Assembly: GCA_016707175.1 (NCBI GenBank)
Contig: JADJIB010000005.1
Span: 264,216-328,215, forward strand
DNA length: 64,000 bases
Direction of reading: 5' to 3'
Origin: Candidatus Phosphoribacter hodrii
GTDB lineage: Bacteria; Actinomycetota; Actinomycetes; Actinomycetales; Dermatophilaceae
Shown here piece after piece: positions 13,529 to 22,041 of this stretch (its first letter is position 1; the number at the start of each line of letters is the position of its first letter). The notes beneath the pieces are model-generated. The model saw nothing but the letters and a program-made list of their open reading frames with translations, did not search any database and was not told where the DNA came from. Made by a program: the position numbers and the translations under genes.

Positions 13529-14662
13529 TCAGCTGGCGAAGCGGACGGGCATGAGGACGTAACGGTAGGACGTGTCGGCCTCACCCGTCGCCTCCCGCTG
13601 CCCAGCCATGACCGCGGGGCGGCTGGGCTGGGTGAAGGAGAAGCGGGTGAAGGGGGTGCCGATGACGCCGAGACCGTCGAGCAGGAAGTGCGGGTTGAAC
13701 GCGATCTCGATGTCAGGCCCGGTGAGCGTCGACTCGACCGCTTCGGAGGCCTGCGCGTCGTCACCGGTGCCGGCCTCGATGGCCACCTGACCATCGGTGA
13801 ACCGCAACCGCACGGGCGTGTTGCGCTCGGCGACGAGGGCCACGCGCTTGACCGCCTCGATGAGAGCGCCGGTCTCGAGCACGGCCTCGGAGTCGACCGA
13901 GGTCGGGAAGATCGAGGTGACCTTGGGGTATTCGCCGTCGAGCAACCGAGTCGTCGCGCGCCGCTGCCCCGCCTCGAAACCGATCAGCCCGTCGCCACCG
14001 GCGTTGCCTCCGAGGGCCAACTCGACCGAGCCGGCGGCACCGAGGGCCTTCGCGGTGTCACTGAGGGTGCGGGCCGGGATGAGCGCGGTGTATGCCGCGT
14101 CGGACCGAGCCGGTGCCCAGGTGAGCTCGCGCATGGCCAGGCGGTAGCGGTCGGTCGCCAGCAGGGTGACTTTGTCGCCCTCGATCTGCATCCGGACGCC
14201 GGTGAGGATCGGCAGGGTGTCACCCCGGTCGGCCGCGATGGCGACCTGGTGCACGGCTTGAGTGAACACGTCGCCGGCGATGGTGCCGGAGGGCTGCGGC
14301 GCGGCCGGCAGGGTGGGGTAGTCGTCGGCCTGCATCATCAGCAGGCTGAACCGGCTCGTCCCGCAGGTGACCGTGACCTTGTTGCCCTCAGTCGAGACGT
14401 CAACCGGGCGAGCGGGGAGGGCGCGCGAGATCTCCGAGAGCAGGCGCCCGGTGACCAGCACGGTGCCGCCTTCGTCAACGTCGGCGGCGACGGTGACCTT
14501 GGCGGACACCTCGTAGTCGAAGGCTGACAGCGTGACCGTGCCGGCCCGATCGGCTTCGATCAGCACGCCGGACAGGACGGGCACCGGAGGTCGGTTCGGC
14601 AGACCGCGAGCCACCCAGGCCACGGCATCAGCGAGCACCTCGCGCTCAACGCGGAACTTCAC
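13529..14662 (-). CDS. dnaN: DNA polymerase III beta subunit (sliding clamp)
   Basis: The beta clamp encircles DNA and tethers polymerase III and many repair proteins. The 377-residue product starts VKFRVEREVLADAVAWVARGLP and spans three clamp domains, with the conserved GRLLSEISRALP, LATDRYRLAMRELTW and FNPHFLLDGL and the C-terminal YVLMPVRF typical of the family. I place the start at GTG 14662, preceded by GGTGGAG; the open frame extends 25 codons further, but those residues are not family-like. Length matches the usual 370-380 residues. Confidence 0.97.
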   Translation of the reverse strand: MKFRVEREVLADAVAWVARGLPNRPPVPVLSGVLIEADRAGTVTLSAFDYEVSAKVTVAADVDEGGTVLVTGRLLSEISRALPARPVDVSTEGNKVTVTCGTSRFSLLMMQADDYPTLPAAPQPSGTIAGDVFTQAVHQVAIAADRGDTLPILTGVRMQIEGDKVTLLATDRYRLAMRELTWAPARSDAAYTALIPARTLSDTAKALGAAGSVELALGGNAGGDGLIGFEAGQRRATTRLLDGEYPKVTSIFPTSVDSEAVLETGALIEAVKRVALVAERNTPVRLRFTDGQVAIEAGTGDDAQASEAVESTLTGPDIEIAFNPHFLLDGLGVIGTPFTRFSFTQPSRPAVMAGQREATGEADTSYRYVLMPVRFAS

Positions 14663-15173
14663 GATCGTCTCCACCCTCGTGCTTCTTCGATCCAGACCCC
14701 GGCTCAACCGGCAGAACGGCGCGGGCGCGCGCACCACCGCCGTGTCGGGGGGAACTCCGACCCTAGTCGGTTGGGCGGGAACTGCAAGAGGGAAGGGTCA
14801 CCGCAGTTGCGCACGCTCCTGCCTGATCCCCAGCGTTGTCGGGGCAATGGAGAGAATTGGTGGACTCGTCGTCGTCATAGGTGTTGTGGATTCTGTGGAT
14901 AACCCTCAAGTCCGCAGGTCAGCGGCCCAAGCGGCCTGGGTATGCCGCGTGCATGAGTCGGTGGGTAACTCACCGAGCCTGTTGACGGGCACCACGGACC
15001 CACAGCCAGTGCACTGTGAGGGTGTTGTTGTCCCCCAAATGGTGGACGTTGTCCACAGCTGTCCACAGCCGAGTGTGGACAACTTAGGGGAGGGCTCAGG
15101 GCAGAGGAAGCTGCAGGGGGGGAGCGTGAGGCGGGAGGAGCGTGACGCGACGGAGCGTGCCGAAGTGAATGGG
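14663..15173. other. oriC: Replication origin, oriC
   Basis: The 511-bp dnaN-dnaA spacer is the actinobacterial oriC position. DnaA-box-like 9-mers seen include TGTGGATAA (14894-14902), TTGTCCACA (15049-15057), TGTCCACA (15060-15067) and TGTGGACAA (15074-15082), with further partial TGTGG words. Two boxes close to each other in opposite orientation near 15049-15082 form a compact cluster. One GTATGCCG word lies at about 14939. No gene is seen. The dnaN promoter must also lie here. Confidence 0.9.
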
Positions 15174-16646
15174 TCAGCGCGAGTGGTTGCGGATGCGCGC
15201 GGTGAGCTCGGTGACCTGGTTGTAGATCGCCCGCCGTTCACTCATCAGCTCGCGGATCTTGCGATCGGCGTGCATGACGGTCGTGTGGTCGCGGCCGCCG
15301 AAGGCCTGGCCGATCTTGGGCAGCGACAGCTCGGTCAGCTCGCGGCACAGATACATGGCGATCTGCCGGGCCGTCACCAACTGCCGCGAGCGCGAAGAAC
15401 TGCACAGGTCATCGACGGTGAGCGCGTAGTAGCTCGCCGTCTCGGCCTGGATGGTCCCGATGGTGATCTGCACCGGCTGGTCGGTGGGGACGAGGTCCTT
15501 GAGGACCACCTCGGCGAGGGTGAAGTCGACCGGCTGCCGGTTGAGGCTGGCGAACGCGGTGACCCGGATGAGGGCCCCTTCGAGCTCGCGGATGTTCGAG
15601 GTGATCCGGGTGGCGATGTATTCCAGCACCTCGTCCGGGGCGCTCATCCGCTCCTGGAGGGTCTTTTTGCGCAGGATCGCGATGCGGGTCTCGAGGTCGG
15701 GTGCCTGCACGTCGGTGATGAGGCCCCACTCGAACCGACTGCGCAGCCGCTCCTCGAAACCACTGAGTTGCTTGGGCGGCAGGTCACTGGTGATGACGAC
15801 CTGCTTGCTGTTGTTGTGCAGCGCATTGAAGGTGTGGAAGAACTCCTCCTGCGTCTGCACCTTGCCGGCGAGGAACTGGATGTCGTCGATGAGCAGCACG
15901 TCGACATCGCGGTAGAGGCTCTGGAAGGTGCTCGCCCGGTCGTCACGGATCGAGTTGATGAACTCGTTCGTGAACTCCTCGGAGTTGACGTAGCGCACCC
16001 GGAAGCCGGGATAGATCTGGCGGACGTAGTGGCCGATCGCGTGCAGCAGGTGGGTCTTGCCCAGCCCCGAGGAGCCGTAGATGAACAACGGGTTGTAGGC
16101 CTTGGCCGGCGCCTCGGACACGGCGTTAGCCGCGGCGTGCGCGAACCGGTTGCTCGACCCGGCGACGAAGGTGTCGAAGGTGTACTTCGGGTTGAGCCGG
16201 CTGCGGTCCTGGTCACCGTCGCGTCGGGGGAAGGCGATCACCCCAGGGGTATGCCGCCCGCTCCCCTCGGGATGGAAGCGTTCCATCCGCGCGGCGTCGG
16301 GGCTCTCGTGGCGCTCGTCGCCGTTGGCACTGTCGAACCCGTTGGCGGGGTCGACCCCGTTGGAGCTGGGGGTGGCGTGCTCGAGGGTGGGGTCGACCGT
16401 GACGGCCAGCCCGATGTCGCGGCCGAGCGCTCCGCTGAGCGTCGCGACGAGGTGCTCGCGGACGTCCGACTCGAGCACCTTCTTGGTGTAGTCGTTGGGC
16501 ACGGCGATGAGGGCGGTCTGTTCGACGACGGCCATCAGGCGGGCGAAACCGACGAAGGCACGCTCACTGGGGGAGACACCGGTGCGTTCCAGAGCCACGA
16601 GGGTGCGTTGCCACAGGTCGGTGAGATCGACGTCTCCGCCTGTCAC
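15174..16646 (-). CDS. dnaA: Chromosomal replication initiator DnaA
   Basis: DnaA binds DnaA boxes at oriC and melts the origin in its ATP form. The 490-residue protein has an N-terminal interaction domain (about 1-85, [12 protein letters not shown]), a variable acidic linker, and an AAA+ domain with Walker [12 protein letters not shown] and Walker [13 protein letters not shown]. The C-terminal domain carries the DNA-binding signature [16 protein letters not shown]. The start is GTG at 16646 with GGAGGGGAG upstream. It is transcribed away from rpmH, with DnaA boxes in its upstream region that suggest autoregulation. Confidence 0.98.
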   Translation of the reverse strand: MTGGDVDLTDLWQRTLVALERTGVSPSERAFVGFARLMAVVEQTALIAVPNDYTKKVLESDVREHLVATLSGALGRDIGLAVTVDPTLEHATPSSNGVDPANGFDSANGDERHESPDAARMERFHPEGSGRHTPGVIAFPRRDGDQDRSRLNPKYTFDTFVAGSSNRFAHAAANAVSEAPAKAYNPLFIYGSSGLGKTHLLHAIGHYVRQIYPGFRVRYVNSEEFTNEFINSIRDDRASTFQSLYRDVDVLLIDDIQFLAGKVQTQEEFFHTFNALHNNSKQVVITSDLPPKQLSGFEERLRSRFEWGLITDVQAPDLETRIAILRKKTLQERMSAPDEVLEYIATRITSNIRELEGALIRVTAFASLNRQPVDFTLAEVVLKDLVPTDQPVQITIGTIQAETASYYALTVDDLCSSSRSRQLVTARQIAMYLCRELTELSLPKIGQAFGGRDHTTVMHADRKIRELMSERRAIYNQVTELTARIRNHSR

Positions 16647-16713
16647 GTGTGGCTCCCCTCCTTGCCGACGCCGGGCCCGTTGGGTCGGGCCTCCAGACGT
16701 TCGACATTACCCG

Positions 16714-16734
16714 TCATCCACAGCTCTATCCACA
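16714..16734. promoter_or_regulatory. Two DnaA-box-like 9-mers upstream of dnaA
   Basis: TCATCCACA (16714-16722) and CTATCCACA (16726-16734) each differ slightly from TTATCCACA and are twelve bases apart. They lie 68-88 bases before the dnaA start, a usual place for DnaA autoregulation or auxiliary origin binding. The rest of the 16647-17108 spacer shows only the rpmH promoter and one CGGCATAC word near 17030. Confidence 0.6.
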
Positions 16735-16899
16735 GGGTGGGGACAAACCACCGATGGGGGAAGGCCTCGCAGCCGGAAGCATCGTCTGTCCGGGGGCTGC
16801 GTGGAGAGATTACACCCCTTGATGGGCGTGTCGCTCCCCTAAACCGGAATGACGAGGGGGGAGAATGCTGGGTTTTCGTTGCTGGTCGAAGTCCCGGGT

Positions 16900-16929
16900 T
16901 TGACCCTGCCCGCCGACGGGCCGTACCCT
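16900..16929 (+). promoter_or_regulatory. Probable rpmH operon promoter
   Basis: TTGACC (16900-16905) and TACCCT (16924-16929) are 18 bases apart, matching a housekeeping actinobacterial -35/-10 pair. Transcription would start near 16936, leaving a leader of about 170 bases before rpmH. Confidence 0.6.
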
Positions 16930-17108
16930 GATCTGCGGCCCATGTGTCGACTCTGACTCCGGCCGCTTTCGCGCGCCCGTGCTTGTCACCGCGGGCTTCC
17001 GATTGCGGCCGGCGGACGGGGTGACGCGGCATACGGGCGCCCCGCAGTCCACCGCAGTCCGCCCGCAGGCTACCCGCCCTGGGCCTGCCGATCGACGGAG
17101 ACAGACCC

Positions 17109-17246
17109 GTGAGCAAGCGCACCTTCCAGCCGAACAACCGCCGTCGCGCCAAGACGCACGGCTTCCGCCTGCGGATGCGGACGCGCGCCGGTCGCGCGAT
17201 CCTCGCCGCTCGCCGTCGCAAGGGCCGCTCCGAGCTGTCCGCCTGA
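17109..17246 (+). CDS. rpmH: Ribosomal protein bL34
   Basis: This 45-residue, highly basic protein of the large ribosomal subunit starts [19 protein letters not shown] and continues [20 protein letters not shown], the full bL34 pattern. The start is GTG at 17109. It heads the conserved rpmH-rnpA-yidD-yidC-jag-rsmG run and is only nine bases from rnpA. Confidence 0.97.
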   Translation: MSKRTFQPNNRRRAKTHGFRLRMRTRAGRAILAARRRKGRSELSA

Positions 17247-17255
17247 GGCGGATAT

Positions 17256-17612
17256 GTGCTCCCGGCCCGCAATCGGCTGCGTGAGTCGGGCCAGTTCCGT
17301 GCCGTCCTCCGCGGCCCTGGTGGGTCGCGAGCCGGCGGACCGTTGATGGTGGTTCACGCAGCGATGACCGATCCGATGGGTGCTCGCGCCCCCCGGGTCG
17401 GTTTCGTCGTGTCCGGCGCCGTCGGAGGCGCCGTCGTGCGTAATCGGGTCAAGCGCCGGTTGCGCGCGCTGGCCGGGACTGCGCTGGGCGGCATACCGGC
17501 CGGGTGTGACCTGGTCGTGCGGGCGGCTCCGGCCGCGGCGACAGCGTCGTTCGCCGAGTTGCAGGCCGAGTTGGATCGGTGCCTGCGTCGCGCCCTGGCC
17601 AAGGTGGCGTGA
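17256..17612 (+). CDS. rnpA: Ribonuclease P protein component
   Basis: RnpA is the protein cofactor of RNase P, which removes 5' leaders from tRNA precursors. The 118-residue product starts [19 protein letters not shown] and keeps the RNA-contacting arginine motif [13 protein letters not shown] and the central [18 protein letters not shown] at 17256 fits the family start. It is four bases from yidD. Confidence 0.94.
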   Translation: MLPARNRLRESGQFRAVLRGPGGSRAGGPLMVVHAAMTDPMGARAPRVGFVVSGAVGGAVVRNRVKRRLRALAGTALGGIPAGCDLVVRAAPAAATASFAELQAELDRCLRRALAKVA

Positions 17613-17616
17613 GCTG

Positions 17617-17919
17617 ATGACGCTGGCAGAGCTGCTCGGGCCCGGATTGCGCGGTCCGTGGACGTGGCGCAAGGCGGCTGCGGCACCCCTGCTCGTGCTC
17701 GTTCGGATTTACCAACTGGCGATCTCGCCGCTGTTGCCGCAACGGTGCCGCTTTTACCCCTCCTGCTCGGCGTATGCCGTCACCGCCCTCACGCGGTTCG
17801 GTCCGCTGCGCGGTGGCTGGCTGGCTGCGCGCCGGTTGGGCCGCTGCCACCCGTGGAACCCTGGCGGCGTTGACCACGTTCCCGAGCGGGAAGCCTGCCG
17901 CACTCACGCGGCGACCTAG
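17617..17919 (+). CDS. yidD: Membrane protein insertion efficiency factor YidD
   Basis: YidD is a small membrane-associated protein that aids YidC-dependent insertion. The 100-residue protein holds the family core [25 protein letters not shown] (written here in parts: [23 protein letters not shown]) with its conserved cysteines, followed by [19 protein letters not shown]. It starts at ATG 17617, four bases after rnpA. Confidence 0.95.
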   Translation: MTLAELLGPGLRGPWTWRKAAAAPLLVLVRIYQLAISPLLPQRCRFYPSCSAYAVTALTRFGPLRGGWLAARRLGRCHPWNPGGVDHVPEREACRTHAAT

Positions 17920-18010
17920 ACCACCTGGTCCGCGAGCGGCATACCTGGACTGCTGACCGGACCGAACCATCCGGCGAGATGAGAGTCTCGCCTTTCGAGC
18001 AAGGACGACA

Positions 18011-19066
18011 GTGGGCGACTTCATCAACCTCATCCTCTCGCCGCTGACCATCGGCGAGGCCTGGGTGATGCTTGCCTGGCACAAGGTCTGGACGACGATC
18101 GGCATCGGTGGTGGCTGGGCCTGGGCCTTGTCGATCGTCGGGCTGACGGTCGTCGTGCGAATCGTGCTCATCCCGCTCTTCGTCAAGCAGATCCACTCGT
18201 CCCGGCGGATGCAGTTGATCCAGCCGGAGATGCAGAAGATCCAGGCGAAGTACAAGGGCAAGACCGATCCCGAGTCTCGGCAGGCGATGACTCAGGAGAC
18301 GATGGATCTCTACAAGAAGACCGGGACCAACCCGTTCTCCTCGTGTCTGCCGATCCTGCTGCAGTCGCCGTTCTTCTTCGCGCTGTTCACGGTGCTCAAC
18401 AACCTCAAGGGCATCGCGGAGGGGACCCACCCGGCGATTGGGCCGATCACGCCTGCGGTGGCCCATGAGATCGAGTCGTCGAACATCTTTGGGGCGCCGT
18501 TCTCCTCGACCTTCCTCGGGTCGACCGACACGGCCACGAAGATCGTCACGGTCGTGCTCATCATCCTCATGTCGGTGTCGACGTTCACGACGCAGCGGCA
18601 GTTGATGCGCAAGAACCTGCCCGACTCGGCGCTGGACAACCCGTTCATGAAGCAGCAGACGGTGTTGCTCTACCTCATGCCGATCTTCTTCGCCCTCTCG
18701 GGCATCAACTTCCCGATCGGCGTTCTCCTCTACTGGCTGACGACCAACGTGTGGTCGATGGGCCAGCAGTTCTACGTCATCCGCCGGATGCCGGCGCCGG
18801 GCTCGGCCGCCGAGCGGGCGCTGCACGAGCGCCAGGAGCGCAAGGGCAAGACCGTGACCCCCTTCTCGATCCGTGGGCTGGAGCGCGACGCCGCCGCAGG
18901 GGCCGCAGCCGACGAGACGGTTCAGGACGCACCCAACACGGTCAACCGCCAGCGACAGCAACCCAAGAGCAAGAAGCGGGCCAAGCGTTCCGGCCCGGCC
19001 ACCGGCGCAGCCGGCACCGACGACGCCGAGGGATCCGCGGCAGACGGCAAGCCAACAGACCAGTGA
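18011..19066 (+). CDS. yidC: Membrane protein insertase YidC
   Basis: YidC inserts and folds inner-membrane proteins, alone or with SecYEG. The 351-residue protein has the Gram-positive layout. A first hydrophobic span (about 33-58, WAWALSIVGLTVVVRIVLIPL) contains the conserved arginine that lies in the hydrophilic groove. A cytoplasmic coil MQLIQPEMQKIQAKYKGK follows, then spans around PILLQSPFFFALFTVL, IVTVVLIILMSVSTF and LLYLMPIFFALSGINFPIGVLLYWLTTN. A basic C-terminal tail could contact ribosomes. GTG start at 18011. No lipoprotein signal is evident. Confidence 0.96.
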   Translation: MGDFINLILSPLTIGEAWVMLAWHKVWTTIGIGGGWAWALSIVGLTVVVRIVLIPLFVKQIHSSRRMQLIQPEMQKIQAKYKGKTDPESRQAMTQETMDLYKKTGTNPFSSCLPILLQSPFFFALFTVLNNLKGIAEGTHPAIGPITPAVAHEIESSNIFGAPFSSTFLGSTDTATKIVTVVLIILMSVSTFTTQRQLMRKNLPDSALDNPFMKQQTVLLYLMPIFFALSGINFPIGVLLYWLTTNVWSMGQQFYVIRRMPAPGSAAERALHERQERKGKTVTPFSIRGLERDAAAGAAADETVQDAPNTVNRQRQQPKSKKRAKRSGPATGAAGTDDAEGSAADGKPTDQ

Positions 19067-19067
19067 G

Positions 19068-19091
19068 GTATGCCGTGCCAGCGCGGCATAC
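19068..19091. terminator. GTATGCCG hairpin after yidC
   Basis: GTATGCCG (19068-19075) and CGGCATAC (19084-19091) form a perfect 8-bp stem with an 8-base loop, two bases after the yidC stop and 32 bases before the jag start. It could attenuate read-through, and is another inverted pair of the repeated word. Confidence 0.6.
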
Positions 19092-19123
19092 GCGCGGCGG
19101 CGGCTGACGAAGGAGAAGTGTCA

Positions 19124-19924
19124 ATGAGCGAAGCAGGGCAGGACGTGACGGAGCTCGTCGAGGCGAGCGAACCGGTGGCCGAGGTCGACGAGACCGTGGT
19201 TGACGAGACCGTGGTCAACGAGGTCGAGCTTGACGAGGTCGAGGTGCAGGGTGAGTCCGACTCGGGCGACCTGCCGGTCGGCGATGAGTCTGATGATGAC
19301 TCCGACGACGACTCGGACGACGACTCGGACGACGACGAAGAGTCGGACGATGACTCCGATGAGGAGTCAGGCGATGAGGATGACGCCGACGGTGGCGACG
19401 ACGAGGCCAGCGGTCCGTCCGCGGGTCGGTCGCGTGGTTCGCGGTCGCGGTCCCGCGTGGCTCTGCTCGAGCGTGAGGGCGAGGTAGCCGCCGACTTCCT
19501 GGAGCGGTTGCTGGACATCGCCGACCTCGACGGTGACATCGAGGTCGACATCGACGGAGACCGCGCTGCGGTGTCGATCGTCGACTCCGAGGAAGGCCGC
19601 GTTCCGCGCCGGCTGGTGGGTCCTGACGGCAAGGTTCTGGATGCCCTCCAGGAGCTCACCCGGCTCGCCGTCCAGACCGCGACCGGCGAACGCAGCCGGT
19701 TGATGCTCGACGTGGCCGGGTTCCGGGCCGACCGTCGCACCGCGCTGGTCACCCTGGCCCAAGAGGCGATCGCCGAGGTGCGCGCCTCGGGTGTGGCCCG
19801 GGCGCTGGACAACATGTCGGCCTTCGAGCGCAAGGTCGTCCACGACGAGGTGACGGCCGCCGGCCTGGTCTCGGAATCCGAAGGGGTCGAGCCGCACCGG
19901 CACATCGTCATCAGCCCGGCGTGA
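19124..19924 (+). CDS. jag: Jag/KhpB-like RNA-binding protein (KH + R3H)
   Basis: Jag (KhpB) is a small RNA-binding protein encoded next to yidC. The 266-residue product has an acidic N-terminal half with runs of the SDDD type (about residues 48-95), far longer than usual. A basic linker SRGSRSRSRV follows, then a KH-type domain (LLDIADLDGDIEVDIDG to LVGPDGKVLDALQELTRLAV) and an R3H domain (LMLDVAGFRADRRTALVTLA, SAFERKVVHDEV). ATG 19124 is chosen because AAGGAGA lies just upstream. The stop overlaps rsmG by four bases. Confidence 0.92.
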   Translation: MSEAGQDVTELVEASEPVAEVDETVVDETVVNEVELDEVEVQGESDSGDLPVGDESDDDSDDDSDDDSDDDEESDDDSDEESGDEDDADGGDDEASGPSAGRSRGSRSRSRVALLEREGEVAADFLERLLDIADLDGDIEVDIDGDRAAVSIVDSEEGRVPRRLVGPDGKVLDALQELTRLAVQTATGERSRLMLDVAGFRADRRTALVTLAQEAIAEVRASGVARALDNMSAFERKVVHDEVTAAGLVSESEGVEPHRHIVISPA

Positions 19925-20694
19925 CCGAGGTTGATGTCCCGGTCCCGCCGCTGTCGGCGGCACAGGTCTTCGGCCCCCGTGAAGATCTGGCCAGGGCCTA
20001 TGTCGGTCTGCTCGCGGACACCGGGATCAGCCACGGGCTGATCGGCCCACGCGAGGTCCCTCGCCTCTGGGACCGACACGTGCTCAATTGCGCCGTCATC
20101 CAGGAACTCCTGCCCCCGAATGCTCTGTGCGCCGACATCGGCTCGGGGGCGGGGCTGCCTGGTCTGGCGTTGGCGATCGCTCGGCCGGACATCACCATGC
20201 ATCTGGTCGAGCCCCTGCAGCGGCGGGCCCGGTGGCTTGACGTGGCTGTCGCTGAACTGGGTCTGTCGGGCGTGACGGTGCATTGCTCCCGGGCCGACGC
20301 GTTGCACGGCGTGCTCACCGTGGATGTCGTCACAGCCCGAGCCGTGGCCGAGTTGGCGACCCTGGGTCAGTGGTGTCTGCCCCTACTGCCGCCCGGTGGA
20401 CGTCTGCTGGCCATCAAAGGGTCCAAGGCTGAGGCCGAGCTCGCCGAGGCTTGGCCGGCCCTGCAGCGTCTGGGGTGCCAGGCCGGTTCGGTCCGTGAGT
20501 GCGGTGGGTCGATCATCGATCCGCCGACCCGGGTCGTGGAGGTGATTGCGGGGTCTGCGCCATCGTCGGGCAAAGGACGGGCCCGCCCACGCAGCGCCCG
20601 CACGCAACAACGCAAGGCGCGAGCCGCCGCAGCGAGACGGCACCGTGGAGGGTTCTCGCCCACCGGTGCCGATGAGGCATCACCGAGCAACTGA
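19921..20694 (+). CDS. rsmG: 16S rRNA (guanine-527-N7) methyltransferase
   Basis: RsmG methylates G527 in the 530 loop of 16S rRNA using S-adenosylmethionine; loss gives low-level streptomycin resistance in many bacteria. The 257-residue protein shows the guide region LWDRHVLNCAVIQELL, the SAM motif ADIGSGAGLPGLALAIARP, and VTARAVAELATLGQWCLPLL. About 50 extra C-terminal residues are basic (RPRSARTQQRKARAAAARR) and probably disordered. It starts at GTG 19921, overlapping jag, so translation is probably coupled. Confidence 0.94.
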   Translation: MTEVDVPVPPLSAAQVFGPREDLARAYVGLLADTGISHGLIGPREVPRLWDRHVLNCAVIQELLPPNALCADIGSGAGLPGLALAIARPDITMHLVEPLQRRARWLDVAVAELGLSGVTVHCSRADALHGVLTVDVVTARAVAELATLGQWCLPLLPPGGRLLAIKGSKAEAELAEAWPALQRLGCQAGSVRECGGSIIDPPTRVVEVIAGSAPSSGKGRARPRSARTQQRKARAAAARRHRGGFSPTGADEASPSN

Positions 20695-20769
20695 CGCCCA
20701 CCAGCACCGATCTCGCCCACTACGGGCCTGGCCTGTGGATGATGGCGAAAGCCGAGTCGGGCGCTGTGG

Positions 20770-22041
20770 TTGGATGCAGGGATGGAGCGGCGCGCACGGA
20801 CCAGTCGGGGACTGGGGTGGCCTTGGGGTTCATCCCCTGGCCGGCGAAGCCCTCTGGGGTGGCCCGACCACGGTTCGGACGATGATCTGGGTGACCAGCA
20901 GCCGTTGACCAGCGACTCGGACCCGACGGTCGATGTTTCACGTGAAACACCTGACCCGTTGCTTGGTTCCGCGACCCCTCCGGACCAGACGGACCTGGCC
21001 TCAGCCGACGACGTTGTTTCACGTGAAACACCCGACCGGGAGCTTGGTTCCGCGACCCCTCCGGACCAGACCGATCTGGCCTCAGCCGACGACGTTGTTT
21101 CACGTGAAACACCCGACCCGGCAGCTGAGAGCAGCAGCCTCGTGGACCTCCAGGACGAGAGCACCCCGCTCGCGGCTGCCATCGCCCAAGATGTGCGCCG
21201 TCGGTCCACCCTCGTCGGAGCCCCCCTGCCGCGCCCCCCGGCCACCCGAGTTCTCACCGTCGCCAACCAGAAGGGTGGCGTGGGCAAGACCACCTCAGCG
21301 GTGAACGTCGCGGCCGCCCTTGCGCAGTCGGGGATGCGGGTTCTCGTCATCGACCTCGACCCCCAAGGCAACGCGAGCACGGCATTGGGGGTGGACCACC
21401 GGGCCGGCATCGACTCGATCTATGACGTCCTCGTGGACGGCCAACCGATGAGCGCGGTCGTCGTCGAATCCCCCACCGTGCCGGGACTCTTCTGCGCCCC
21501 GTCGACGATCGACTTGGCCGGCGCCGAGATCGAGCTCGTCTCGCTCGTCGCCCGTGAGGGCCGCCTGGCGACGGCGCTCAATGCGCACCTGGCCGACACG
21601 GCATACGACTATGTCTTCATCGACTGTCCCCCGAGTCTCGGGCTGTTGACCGTCAACGCCTTCGTTGCCGCGCGCGAAGTGTTCATCCCCATCCAATGCG
21701 AGTACTACGCGCTGGAGGGCTTGTCCCAGTTGCTGCGCAACGTCGAGTTGATCAGGACGCATCTCAACCCCACGCTCGCCGTCTCGACCATCCTGTTGAC
21801 GATGTTTGACGGTCGGACCCGGCTGTCGGCCCAGGTGGCCGAAGAGGTGCGAGAGCACTTCCCCGAGCAGACCCTGCGCACGACCATCCCCCGGTCGGTC
21901 CGGGTGTCGGAGGCTCCCAGCTTCGGCGAGACCGTCATGACCTATGACCCGTTGAGCAGTGGGGCGCTGGCGTATCTCGAAGCCGCCAGTCAGATCGCCC
22001 AGCGAGGTGCCGAATCGATGAACGAGGGAGCACATCCGTGA
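20770..22041 (+). CDS. parA: Chromosome partitioning ATPase ParA (Soj)
   Basis: ParA is a deviant-Walker ATPase that moves ParB-parS complexes along the nucleoid. The ATPase core starts near residue 157: VLTVANQKGGVGKTTSAVNVAAAL with the deviant Walker A KGGVGKT, then VIDLDPQGNASTALGV and FIDCPPSLGLLTVNA. The N-terminal 150 residues are unusual. They hold a 27-residue unit, SRETPD then LGSATPPDQTDLASADD, repeated in frame, because three parS sites are embedded in the coding sequence. The start is uncertain: ATG 20770 is used here, but a start closer to the first parS (for example TTG near 20905) is possible. The stop overlaps parB by four bases. Confidence 0.93.
   Translation: MDAGMERRARTSRGLGWPWGSSPGRRSPLGWPDHGSDDDLGDQQPLTSDSDPTVDVSRETPDPLLGSATPPDQTDLASADDVVSRETPDRELGSATPPDQTDLASADDVVSRETPDPAAESSSLVDLQDESTPLAAAIAQDVRRRSTLVGAPLPRPPATRVLTVANQKGGVGKTTSAVNVAAALAQSGMRVLVIDLDPQGNASTALGVDHRAGIDSIYDVLVDGQPMSAVVVESPTVPGLFCAPSTIDLAGAEIELVSLVAREGRLATALNAHLADTAYDYVFIDCPPSLGLLTVNAFVAAREVFIPIQCEYYALEGLSQLLRNVELIRTHLNPTLAVSTILLTMFDGRTRLSAQVAEEVREHFPEQTLRTTIPRSVRVSEAPSFGETVMTYDPLSSGALAYLEAASQIAQRGAESMNEGAHP
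20934..21111. promoter_or_regulatory. parS: Three perfect parS sites in an 81-bp tandem repeat
   Basis: The 16-base palindrome TGTTTCACGTGAAACA occurs at 20934-20949, 21015-21030 and 21096-21111, exactly 81 bases apart, inside the 5' coding part of parA. The intervening DNA is also repeated almost identically, so this is a tandem duplication that kept frame (27 codons per unit). ParB from the next gene should load here, about 6 kb from oriC. Confidence 0.95.

Noticed and set aside
14532..16931. A 799-codon plus-strand frame across dnaA and oriC
   Set aside because: Antisense shadow of dnaA; it also crosses the DnaA boxes.
20720..21112. Small ORF with repeated FHVKQRRRLRP units opposite parA
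   Set aside because: The repeats are the antisense translation of the parS-containing 81-bp units; the parA frame explains them.
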